Origin: a virus
Reading direction: 5' to 3' (one strand)
DNA length: 23,950 bases
Virus record (IMG/VR): IMGVR_UViG_3300025815_000109
Location: 1-23,950 of that record
Shown: piece by piece, positions 6,536-14,395 of the stretch
How the letters are laid out: every line of letters begins with the position of its first letter
Numbering within the stretch: the first letter of the stretch is position 1
The notes under the pieces: model-generated
What the model saw: the letters and a program-made list of their open reading frames with translations, nothing else
Databases searched by the model: none
What the model was told of the DNA's origin: nothing
Position numbers and translations under genes: made by a program

Positions 6536-6940
6536 ATGTCTGCAAACAAACTACCACCCATCACTGTACGCGGTACCGTCTACTGGTGTGAGCGTAACAA
6601 GCTCAACAAGTACAGTAACAAGTATCAAGTGCAGCTTGGAAACCTCAGCGAGAAAGCTGTTGAGGCCATTGAAGAGATGGGTATTGCACCTAGCAACAAG
6701 GGCGATGACCGTGGCTTCTTTATCACCATGAAGAGCAACAACCCTATGCGTCTAACGGATGAGAACGGTGTTGAGATTCCTGAAGATGTTCTTATCGCTA
6801 ACGGATCTGAAGCTATCGCTGTTGTAGGATACTATGACTGGTCTGTTGGTACAGGACGTTCACCATCCATGATCAAGATGAAGGTTACTAACCTGATCGA
6901 ATACGCTGACAACTCAGTATCTGAAGCGGAAGCGTTGTGA
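6536..6940 (+). CDS. putative single-stranded DNA-binding protein (134 aa)
   Basis: ATG 6536 follows AAGGAGAAAC, an excellent ribosome binding site. The protein is rich in strands: RGTVYWCERNKLNKYSNKYQVQLGNL looks like an OB-fold beginning, then GFFITMKSNN, then IAVVGYYDWSVG...IKMKVTNLIEY. It ends in a short acidic tail (SVSEAEAL), as is usual for SSB and T7 gp2.5-type proteins. Its place between polymerase and 5'-3' exonuclease is where T7-like marine phages keep their SSB. Sequence identity to gp2.5 is not obvious, and the call rests on fold pattern, size and location. It would coat single strands at the fork. Confidence 0.6.
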   Translation: MSANKLPPITVRGTVYWCERNKLNKYSNKYQVQLGNLSEKAVEAIEEMGIAPSNKGDDRGFFITMKSNNPMRLTDENGVEIPEDVLIANGSEAIAVVGYYDWSVGTGRSPSMIKMKVTNLIEYADNSVSEAEAL

Positions 6941-7629
6941 TTCTGATTGATGGTGACATTGTGGCTTATCGTTGTGCATTCAAGTGCAATGATGAGTCAG
7001 TCAAGACTGCCTGTTATACTACGGGCAGTTTCTTGTCTGATATGGTAAGCGATCTATACACTATGATAGACGGCGAACCAGACTACCGTGTCTACCTGAC
7101 AGGTAAGGGTAACTTTCGTAATGACATAGCCGTTACTGCGCCTTACAAGGGTAACCGTAAGGACAAAGAAAAGCCTGTACACTTGGAAGCTATACGCAAG
7201 TACCTGATCGAAGATTGGAATGCTGTTGTGTCAGAAGATGAGGAAGCAGATGACTTGATTGCTATCGACGCTACCGCCATCCCTGACAGCATCATTGCTA
7301 GTCTCGACAAGGACTTCCAGCAAGTACCGTGCAGACATTACAACTTCAACAAGCGTGAACTAACATCTGTCAATGAAGAGGAAGGCTTACTGTTCTTCTA
7401 TCGTCAGATCATCATGGGCGACAAAGCTGATAACATTGTCGGTGTGTATGGTATTGGTGATAAGAAGTCTCAGAAGCTCCTTGAAGGACTGACAGAGATA
7501 GAGATGTTTAACAAGTGCGTTGAGTTGTTAGAGTCTGAAGAGCGTGTCATTGAGAACGCTAGGCTGCTTTGGCTGCGTCGTGAACCTAATCAAACATGGG
7601 AAAGACCAAGTGAAGAGAACGAGACGTAA
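6937..7629 (+). CDS. 5'-3' exonuclease, FEN/T7 gp6-like (230 aa)
   Basis: This metal-dependent nuclease would remove RNA primers and degrade DNA 5'-3'. It uses a GTG start at 6937 that overlaps the previous TGA (GTGA). Acidic metal ligands are visible as LIDGD (D5, D7), SEDEEADD (100-106), SLDKD (D124, D126) and GDKAD (D162, D165). The APYKGNRK arch segment is at 68-75. The helix-hairpin-helix segment VGVYGIGDKKSQKLL (168-182) binds the duplex. Size and order match T5/T4/T7 FEN-type phage exonucleases. In T7 the same enzyme also breaks down host DNA for nucleotides, which fits the ribonucleotide reductase in this operon. Confidence 0.85.
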   Translation: MILIDGDIVAYRCAFKCNDESVKTACYTTGSFLSDMVSDLYTMIDGEPDYRVYLTGKGNFRNDIAVTAPYKGNRKDKEKPVHLEAIRKYLIEDWNAVVSEDEEADDLIAIDATAIPDSIIASLDKDFQQVPCRHYNFNKRELTSVNEEEGLLFFYRQIIMGDKADNIVGVYGIGDKKSQKLLEGLTEIEMFNKCVELLESEERVIENARLLWLRREPNQTWERPSEENET

Positions 7630-8017
7630 CGTACCGAAAGGTTATGATAGCTGGTTCGAGTATGATCTTCACCAGAAGTTCAAGAGATGCGAGTACCATG
7701 TTAACAAGCTAACGTACACGCAGGTTAAGACGTACGAACCAGACTTTGTATATTACAGTATAGATTCTACTATATATATTGAAGCTAAGGGGAGGTTCCG
7801 TGACAGAGCAGAAGCGAAGAAGTATGTTGATATTAGCCGATGCCTTGGCGAGAAGGAGACATTGGTCTTCGTCTTCCAAAACCCAAGAACAGCTATGCCC
7901 GGAGCAAGACGTAGAAGTGACGGAACAAGATACACCATGCAAGAATGGGCAGACAAACAGGGATTCACATGGTACACACCAGAAACCTGTCCTGTCGGAT
8001 GGAGTAAAAAGCAATGA
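7610..8017 (+). CDS. endonuclease I, Holliday-junction resolvase, T7 gp3-like (135 aa)
   Basis: The likely start is GTG 7610, just after GGGAAAG and overlapping the exonuclease gene by 20 bp. An in-frame GTG at 7544 would give 157 aa, mostly inside the exonuclease gene. The catalytic set of T7 endonuclease I is present: E17 (SWFEYDL), P44-D45 (YEPDF), E58-A-K60 (IYIEAKGRF). The downstream DGTRYTMQEWADKQGF block resembles T7's YGEFCEKHGIKF. The family resolves branched DNA during replication and packaging and helps to degrade host DNA, as a dimer. T7 gp3 is 149 aa. The N terminus is basic (MKRTRRNVPKG). Confidence 0.88.
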   Translation: MKRTRRNVPKGYDSWFEYDLHQKFKRCEYHVNKLTYTQVKTYEPDFVYYSIDSTIYIEAKGRFRDRAEAKKYVDISRCLGEKETLVFVFQNPRTAMPGARRRSDGTRYTMQEWADKQGFTWYTPETCPVGWSKKQ

Positions 8018-8778
8018 CTAGACACCTAGTAATACCTGATACTCAAGTAAAACCGGGACTGCCTAACCAGCATCTGTACTGGGCTGGACGCTACGCAGCC
8101 GCTACAAAGCCTGACGTTATCATTCATCTGGGGGATCACTGGGACATGCCAAGTCTCAGTAGCTATGACGTAGGTAAGAAGTCCTTTGAGGGACGGCGGT
8201 ATACACTTGACATTGAAGCTGGCATCGAAGCTATGAATCAATTCATGTTACCTATCCACAAAGAACAGGAGCGATTGCGTAGTAACAAAAAGAAGACATG
8301 GACACCACGGATGGTATTCTTGTTAGGCAACCATGAACAGCGTATAGAACGTGCTATTGAAGCTGACCCTAAACTAGAAGGACTGATGAGCTATGATCAT
8401 TTCTTATTAGACGAAACCGGTTGGGAAGTTGTACCTTTTCTACAACCAGTCATCATCGATGGCATCGCGTACTGCCACTACTTCACGAGTGGAGTCATGG
8501 GCAGACCCGTCACGTGTGCAAAACTTATGTTGCAAAAGAAGTTCATGTCGTGCATCATGGGACACGTGCAAGACAGAGACATAGCCTACGCACGTAAAGC
8601 AGACGGTAGTAACATCACTGGTTTGTTTGCTGGTATCTATTACAACCACAGCGAAGACTACCTAAACGCACAAACGAACGGAAGCTGGTCTGGAATCTGG
8701 ATGCTCAACGAAGTAGACGACGGTTCCTTTGATGAGCTACCAATCAGCATGAACTATCTTAGGAGAAAATACGGATGA
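8014..8778 (+). CDS. calcineurin-like metallophosphoesterase (254 aa)
   Basis: ATG 8014 overlaps the previous TGA (ATGA). The family motifs are in order: PDTQ (D9), HLGDHWD (D41, D44), LLGNHE (N106, H107), H155 (YCHYF) and GHVQ (H184). They bind two metal ions and hydrolyse phosphoesters. The first motif reads D-x-Q rather than the usual D-x-H. Phage members of this family are typically nucleases or phosphatases of unknown substrate. Position between endonuclease I and DUF3310 suggests DNA or nucleotide processing. No signal peptide is present, so it acts in the cytoplasm. Confidence 0.85.
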   Translation: MTRHLVIPDTQVKPGLPNQHLYWAGRYAAATKPDVIIHLGDHWDMPSLSSYDVGKKSFEGRRYTLDIEAGIEAMNQFMLPIHKEQERLRSNKKKTWTPRMVFLLGNHEQRIERAIEADPKLEGLMSYDHFLLDETGWEVVPFLQPVIIDGIAYCHYFTSGVMGRPVTCAKLMLQKKFMSCIMGHVQDRDIAYARKADGSNITGLFAGIYYNHSEDYLNAQTNGSWSGIWMLNEVDDGSFDELPISMNYLRRKYG

Positions 8779-9062
8779 GTATTGATAACGCTACTCCTGA
8801 AGAGTGGGATACAGTTGCAGCACTTAACAACTTATCTATCAGAAAGAAAGCAGACCCAGTAGAACAACCCGACCACTACAACAAAGGCGCAGTAGAAGCC
8901 ATCGAAGCTATCAAGGCATCCATGCCTGACCATGAGTTTCGTGGTTATCTGAAAGGCAACGCACTGAAGTATCTGTGGCGGTATGATTACAAAGGCAAAC
9001 CCATCGAAGACTTACGCAAGTGTCGATGGTACATTGAACGACTGATTAAGGAATTAAATTAA
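8775..9062 (+). CDS. DUF3310 family protein (95 aa)
   Basis: ATG 8775 overlaps the previous TGA, and AGGAGA (8761-8766) is its ribosome binding site. Residues 33-94 carry the DUF3310 signature: QPDHYNKGAVEAIEAI, then FRGYLKGNALKYLWRY, KGKPIEDLRKCRWYIERLI. In T7 the domain is part of the gp1.7 nucleotide kinase, so a nucleotide-related role is plausible. This protein has the domain and only a short acidic N-terminal extension. It sits directly before the ribonucleotide reductase gene, which fits nucleotide metabolism. Its enzymatic activity has not been shown from sequence. Confidence 0.85.
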   Translation: MSIDNATPEEWDTVAALNNLSIRKKADPVEQPDHYNKGAVEAIEAIKASMPDHEFRGYLKGNALKYLWRYDYKGKPIEDLRKCRWYIERLIKELN

Positions 9063-10933
9063 TGGACGCATATCAACAATACATTCACAAGTCCCGCTAC
9101 GCACGTTACCTACCAGACGAGCAACGTCGAGAGACTTGGGAAGAAACAATCGACAGGTACCTAAACTTCTGGGTTGAGAAAGGTAAGCTTACTCTTGAAG
9201 AAGCTAATGGGATGTTCAAAGACATTCATGATCTAGATGTTATGCCCAGTATGAGAGCGTTGATGACTGCAGGGGAAGCACTAGATCGTGACAACGTAGC
9301 TGGCTTCAACTGTAGCTACCTACCTATTGATCATCCTAAAGCGTTTGACGAGATGATGTACGTCCTGATGTGCGGTACAGGCGTAGGCTTCAGCGTTGAG
9401 CGTCAGTACGTATCCAAACTACCTGAAGTTGCGGAGGAATTTCATGACACCGATACCGTTATACACGTCGCCGATTCTAAAATTGGCTGGGCTAAAGCAT
9501 ACAGAGAACTTATTAGCTTGCTCTATTCGGGTCAGCTTCCAAAGTGGGACGTATCTGGAGTACGATCTGCAGGCGCAGCCCTTAAGACCTTCGGCGGTAG
9601 AGCATCTGGTCCAGAACCTCTTGTCGATCTGTTTAACTTCACCGTTGACGTCTTTCGGGAAGCTCATGGACGTAAACTCTCCTCAATCGAATGTCACGAT
9701 TTGTGCTGTAAGATTGCACAGATCGTTGTCGTCGGGGGAGTGCGTAGAAGCGCTCTCATCAGTTTGTCTAACCTCACTGACGATAGACTCCGACGATGCA
9801 AGTCAGGCCAGTGGTGGCAAGACAATCCTCAGCGTGGCCTAGCCAACAACAGTGCATGTTATACAGAGAAGCCAGACTTTGAGGCATTCCTAAATGAATG
9901 GAAAAGTTTATACGAGTCCCGATCAGGAGAGCGAGGTATGTTCTCTAGAGTCGCAAGTCAAAAGCAAGCTGCAAAGAACGAGCGACGAGATGCTACCTAT
10001 GATTTTGGAACTAATCCATGTAGCGAAATTATCTTACGGCCTTACCAGTTCTGCAATCTATCAGAAGTTGTTGTCAGGGCAACCGATACGTTGTCAGACC
10101 TTAAACGAAAAGTACGTGTTGCGACTATCCTTGGAACTTTACAGGCTACCTTAACTGACTTCCGTTACCTACGTAAGGTGTGGAAGAACAACACTGAGGA
10201 AGAAGCATTGCTTGGTGTGTCGTTAACGGGAATCATGGATCATCCGACGTTGTCGGGAAGGAGGGATAAAGGTGTCCTCAAAACATGGCTTACTGAGTTA
10301 CGTGAAGAGGCTATCGGAACGAATAAATCATGGGCTAACCGACTGGCTATTAATACTTCTACTGCTATTACCGCCGTTAAGCCTAGCGGTACTGTGTCTC
10401 AACTGGTTGATTCTGCTAGTGGTATACACCCACGATACGCACAACAGTACATCAGACGAGTACGAGCAGACGCAAGAGACCCATTGTGTACAGTCCTTGA
10501 GGCCGCAGGAATCCCTGTAGAGGACGATGTAATGTCACCCAGTACCAAGGTATTCTCCTTCCCTATAAAGTCTCCTGACGGGGCTGTGACGGCCTCTGAG
10601 ATGGGTGCTATGGAGCAGTTAGAACTGTGGGAGATTTATCAGGACTTTTGGTGTGAACACAAACCGTCAATGACCTGTTACTACAGGGACGATGAGTTTC
10701 TTGAGGTAGGTCAATGGTTGTACAACAAGTTCGATAAGATCAGTGGTGTATCGTTCTTGCCATACAGTGAACACACATACCAACAAGCACCTTATGAGCC
10801 TGTTGATCTTGAGACTTATGAGAAACTGAAGGCAGAGTTTCCAGAGACTATTGATTGGAACATCTCTGAAAACTCTGATATGACTGAAGGATCACAGACG
10901 TTAGCCTGCACTGGTAACAACTGCGAGATTTAG
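9062..10933 (+). CDS. nrdJ: adenosylcobalamin-dependent (class II) ribonucleotide reductase, NrdJ/RTPR-type (623 aa)
   Basis: This enzyme makes deoxyribonucleotides from ribonucleotides using coenzyme B12, without oxygen or an activating subunit. The catalytic residues match the monomeric class II type: C84 (NCSYL), NPCSE at 318-322 (C320 thiyl, E322), and C331 in FCNLSEV, exactly 11 residues after C320 as in the Lactobacillus enzyme. A C-terminal redox pair, C616 and C621 (ACTGNNCEI), recycles the active-site disulfide. KPSGTVS follows in the barrel. ATG 9062 overlaps the DUF3310 stop. It is shorter than the 739-aa Lactobacillus enzyme. As last gene of the plus-strand operon it supplies dNTPs for replication. 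Its stop overlaps the end of the opposing virion gene by 4 bp. Confidence 0.95.
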   Translation: MDAYQQYIHKSRYARYLPDEQRRETWEETIDRYLNFWVEKGKLTLEEANGMFKDIHDLDVMPSMRALMTAGEALDRDNVAGFNCSYLPIDHPKAFDEMMYVLMCGTGVGFSVERQYVSKLPEVAEEFHDTDTVIHVADSKIGWAKAYRELISLLYSGQLPKWDVSGVRSAGAALKTFGGRASGPEPLVDLFNFTVDVFREAHGRKLSSIECHDLCCKIAQIVVVGGVRRSALISLSNLTDDRLRRCKSGQWWQDNPQRGLANNSACYTEKPDFEAFLNEWKSLYESRSGERGMFSRVASQKQAAKNERRDATYDFGTNPCSEIILRPYQFCNLSEVVVRATDTLSDLKRKVRVATILGTLQATLTDFRYLRKVWKNNTEEEALLGVSLTGIMDHPTLSGRRDKGVLKTWLTELREEAIGTNKSWANRLAINTSTAITAVKPSGTVSQLVDSASGIHPRYAQQYIRRVRADARDPLCTVLEAAGIPVEDDVMSPSTKVFSFPIKSPDGAVTASEMGAMEQLELWEIYQDFWCEHKPSMTCYYRDDEFLEVGQWLYNKFDKISGVSFLPYSEHTYQQAPYEPVDLETYEKLKAEFPETIDWNISENSDMTEGSQTLACTGNNCEI

Positions 10934-13900
10934 TCGAACACACCTTTAAGGGTCTTACCCACTACTGGAAGAGCGTATATTGTTTCATCTGGTAGTGGGT
11001 CTCCTTTAGTTGCTGCTTCACCCATATCTTTTAAGACAGCGGCAGGCAAAGTAGCACTAACAGGCGGGAATATATTAGTCAGCATAGCGTTTGCAGGGTC
11101 TTGCATAAACTTGGTGTAGCCATAATCGTTAGCACCCATAGCACCCAAGGTAAGTACTGAACCTATCTGATACAAAGCACCAACAGCAGCTTCTTCAGGG
11201 TTTGGTGCTTCTCCTTTCAACACTTGACGACCTTCGTTGACAACACCGAAACCACCACCAGAAATAACTAGGTACTTCATTGCGTTATTAAGTGCTTCTT
11301 TTTTGTTACCTTGTTGCCACTCTCTAAAGATACGACGTTCCATTAGATCAAGCTGTTTGACAGCAAAACCTTTTAACATGTAAAAGATTCGTGCGTTAGG
11401 AGTTTTAAGTCCTGCTGAAGTCTGGGCTGCTGGGTTGATAGGCTGTAGCCTGAACAGATCAAACATCACAAGATCACGAACAAGTTCACTGTTAGTATCA
11501 CCAGCAGCTATATCTCTTTTAAGTTGATCTAGTTCCGCCTTACTAAAAGTGTTAGCCCACTTACTATCAAACGACCCTCTAGCCATGTCTTGCTTGGCCT
11601 TGTTAAAAGAAGCACCCATGATCTTTGTCTTACCGAACTTATCAAGACCAGAAAAACCAGAAGCTTTCATAGACCATTCAAGTAAATCTTCACTGCCCTT
11701 AGCTAGTTTTTCTAGGAACTTAACTCCTGTTATAGAGCTATCACCTTTAGTAGACCGTCTAATAAACTCACCAAAGACCTGCCTAGCCAGACCAACATCA
11801 TCAGCAGAAAGACGTATATTGTTTTTACCAAAGACAGACTTAAGTACGTTACCTACACCTAACTCAAAAGCAGCGTTGAATAAATCGTGTACGTTCATCA
11901 ACGCACCGTAAGGGTTAGCAATAGTACCTACATATCCCAAGCTTCTAACAACTTCTAGCTCTTGAGACATACCCCTGTTAGCGTTAACGCCTAGGTCATC
12001 TAGTATTTCAATAGCGTTTTTAATTTGTAGATCAGAAAGACCTTCGCGTTCCATTGCTTCACGTATGATCTTCTCATCAAACAACTTAAAGGAATCGCTT
12101 TCAAGTTTAGCTGTTGCTTCTAAGGCAGTCATCTCACCTTTCTTGACTTTTTTCCTAAGACGCTTTGGCAGCTTATCAACATCTAACGCTACAGTAGGCA
12201 TACCAGATGTACGGAAACCTAACTGCTTACCTAGCTCCATACGTGTAAGAGTTTCTCTTTGCCAACGCCAATGAGAATCAAAGATGTTAGCGTACTCTAG
12301 CTCATCTCCGTCTAGCTTTGCTCGCTCCTCTTCCATAGACTTACGACTACGTTTCTTACTAGCTACGTCCTCTGCTTTACCAGCAGCTCTTGCCCTGTTG
12401 ATACGCAAACTAACATCGTCATCTACATACTTTAACGCAGAGTGCAGCCACACATCTGACAAAACACCAGCAGTCACTTCTTTACGATAACGACCGTTAA
12501 ACTCTACGTTATCATCAAAGAACTTTTGCAGTCTTTCACCAGCACCTTTACCTATTTTAGCATCAGCGTATTTCTTAGCGGCTTGTAAAGATTTTGCTGC
12601 TGCTTTGGCCCCAATGTTTGTTGCATTAACAGCATCCAACATCAAGTCATTAAACTTAACGTCATCCGCTAAGTTTCTTAGACCTTCCATACCCTTCCAC
12701 ATTTCGTCTAGCTCAGACTGACCACGAACTACACGGTTCATTCCACGAATAATACGAGAAGAGAATGCTGGACCTACTACTGTTTCTGCTAAGGTAGCCA
12801 GTGGTGATGCAAAACGCCGAAACTTAACAATGCTGCTTTGTGCTTCCGGTATTGTTCTTCCTTTATCTATAGATAGACGACCTGCTGCTAGGTCTAGCAA
12901 GTCTTCTCTAAAGGCGTTAAGCTGTGTAACATCATCAAAACCCCTGTTAGAATCTTTAATTAATTGCTTAACTCTTTTGTTCTTACCTACAACCTTAGCT
13001 GCCTGCTTACCACTAACACCCATCTCTTCTGCATAACGCATCAAACGAAGCATTGTGTTACCTAGTGCATTAGGATCAGTACCTTGTCGCCCTACTGCGT
13101 CAGCAAGAAACTCAGTCTCTCTAATAATTAACTGGTCAACAAGATCATCGTCCGTTAACTCTGCGGTTGGTCTGGTTATTTTTTGTCCAGACACGGCAGT
13201 CTGTAACGCATCAACTTGTTGTGTGTGTAAGGTATCTGGATTTGTAGATGTTTTTACAAGATTAGGATTAAAAACAGAATCAATTATTTTACCTACACTA
13301 CCACCTACTAATGCGCTAGTGCTGCCTAAAATTAACCGTTCTTCTGCAGATTCTCCTGAAGCAAAACCGTATGTACCTGCCTCTATCGCACCTTGTTTAG
13401 GTAGGCTGACAATGCCTGCTCTGGTTAAAAGGGCTGTGCTTAAAAATGCTGAAGGAATAATACCAACCGTTTCTGCAGCTACAGCAGCGCCGGGATTAAG
13501 ATAAGAAAACTCTTCCCTTTCCCTGTTAATCCTGTCTTTCTCAACAGAGTAAGAAGTGTCGTTTACCTTAGATGCGTATAAAGCCTCTAGTTCGTCTGCG
13601 GTTTGTAAAGATAAACCACCAGCTATTTCACGAAGAACCCCTATACCCTCTTCAGATTTAGAGTTTCTGTAGGCGTTTACTTTTTCTTTCAAGCTGTCAG
13701 ACAAACCAGCCATTGCATCTTCTTGTTCAACAACGTCTGGTTTAGAAACTTCAGATAGTCTTTGATTCAATTCTGCAAAAGCATTAATCTTTGCCTTAAG
13801 AGATTCAGAAATGTCTACGTCTTTTAAAACACCACCTATATCTGAACGCTTTACATCACCTATACGTGGTCCTCTAGCTGCTTCAAATTCTTCACGGGTC

Positions 13901-14388
13901 ATCCCGTAAGTACCCATAGGACTAATTTCTTTACGAACAGGGGCTAAAGTAGTATCGGGTTTGGCGACACTAGGTCTTTCAGGAATTGAAACAGACGGTA
14001 AAGATGGCTTTGACTGAGCCATTAAGTCAGTAAGGGTAACGTCAGGTTTATCAACGCTTACATCAGGAAGCTCTCTAGACTCTAAAGCATATCTAGCACG
14101 ATCAACAACTTGCTTAAACATGCTGGGAGTTTTATCAAAGTCCGTATCAAACTCATCACCGGGCTTGACAAAAAACTCTATCTTAGTAGCATCTTGCGGG
14201 GTAATGCCTAGTATCTTACCAACAGAAGCTTCGTCTGTTTTCAGTACAGCCGCTACCTCTTTTAAAGTAGCACCAGCATCTACTGCTTGACGCGCTAGTC
14301 TAGGTATAGCTTTTTTAGGGTTCTTAAAATCTTCCCTATCATCTACATTAGAACTTTTAGGTTGTTTACTAACGGTTGCTTTAGCCAT
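10930..14388 (-). CDS. large internal virion / DNA-ejection protein, gp16-like in position (1152 aa)
   Basis: This is the last gene of the minus-strand virion operon, in the place and size class of T7 gp16 (1318 aa). The start CAT at 14386-14388 follows a GAGG site. The N terminus is basic and disordered, with a helix-turn-helix-like segment at about 30-62 (LARQAVDAGATLKEVAAVLK...). Residues 64-250 are low-complexity with Pro, Ser and Asp. At 255-370 there is a pattern seen in large phage ejection proteins: TADELEA, a charged helix, YLNPGAAVAAETVG, a hydrophobic stretch, GAIEAGTYGFASGE, and a glycine-rich repeat (GSTSALVGGSVG) that could insert in membranes. The remainder is mostly helical. 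No lytic transglycosylase motif is evident, unlike T7 gp16. The function is inferred from order and composition. Confidence 0.65.
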   Translation of the reverse strand: MAKATVSKQPKSSNVDDREDFKNPKKAIPRLARQAVDAGATLKEVAAVLKTDEASVGKILGITPQDATKIEFFVKPGDEFDTDFDKTPSMFKQVVDRARYALESRELPDVSVDKPDVTLTDLMAQSKPSLPSVSIPERPSVAKPDTTLAPVRKEISPMGTYGMTREEFEAARGPRIGDVKRSDIGGVLKDVDISESLKAKINAFAELNQRLSEVSKPDVVEQEDAMAGLSDSLKEKVNAYRNSKSEEGIGVLREIAGGLSLQTADELEALYASKVNDTSYSVEKDRINREREEFSYLNPGAAVAAETVGIIPSAFLSTALLTRAGIVSLPKQGAIEAGTYGFASGESAEERLILGSTSALVGGSVGKIIDSVFNPNLVKTSTNPDTLHTQQVDALQTAVSGQKITRPTAELTDDDLVDQLIIRETEFLADAVGRQGTDPNALGNTMLRLMRYAEEMGVSGKQAAKVVGKNKRVKQLIKDSNRGFDDVTQLNAFREDLLDLAAGRLSIDKGRTIPEAQSSIVKFRRFASPLATLAETVVGPAFSSRIIRGMNRVVRGQSELDEMWKGMEGLRNLADDVKFNDLMLDAVNATNIGAKAAAKSLQAAKKYADAKIGKGAGERLQKFFDDNVEFNGRYRKEVTAGVLSDVWLHSALKYVDDDVSLRINRARAAGKAEDVASKKRSRKSMEEERAKLDGDELEYANIFDSHWRWQRETLTRMELGKQLGFRTSGMPTVALDVDKLPKRLRKKVKKGEMTALEATAKLESDSFKLFDEKIIREAMEREGLSDLQIKNAIEILDDLGVNANRGMSQELEVVRSLGYVGTIANPYGALMNVHDLFNAAFELGVGNVLKSVFGKNNIRLSADDVGLARQVFGEFIRRSTKGDSSITGVKFLEKLAKGSEDLLEWSMKASGFSGLDKFGKTKIMGASFNKAKQDMARGSFDSKWANTFSKAELDQLKRDIAAGDTNSELVRDLVMFDLFRLQPINPAAQTSAGLKTPNARIFYMLKGFAVKQLDLMERRIFREWQQGNKKEALNNAMKYLVISGGGFGVVNEGRQVLKGEAPNPEEAAVGALYQIGSVLTLGAMGANDYGYTKFMQDPANAMLTNIFPPVSATLPAAVLKDMGEAATKGDPLPDETIYALPVVGKTLKGVFD
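10957..11000. terminator. candidate hairpin at the convergent junction
   Basis: A 9-bp perfect inverted repeat, ACCCACTAC (10957-10965) and GTAGTGGGT (10992-11000), can extend inward by two G-T wobbles, a G-C and an A-T pair. It begins 23 bp after the reductase stop, inside the 3' coding end of the minus-strand 1152-aa gene. The plus strand downstream is only modestly T-rich (CTCCTTTAG), so it is not a canonical intrinsic terminator. It could slow or stop readthrough in either direction, where no non-coding space is available. Confidence 0.35.
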
Positions 14389-14395
14389 GGAAACC

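Noticed and set aside
7544-7609. Longer start for endonuclease I
   Set aside because: The extra 22 residues lie inside the exonuclease gene and are Cys- and hydrophobic-rich, unlike T7 gp3. GTG 7610 follows a purine-rich site.
9396-9842. Plus-strand ORF of 148 aa inside the reductase gene
   Set aside because: It is out of frame within a reductase gene whose catalytic residues are all in the main frame.
13055-13504. Plus-strand ORF of 149 aa
   Set aside because: It is antisense to the 1152-aa virion gene, is Ser/Pro/Ala-rich and shows no domain.
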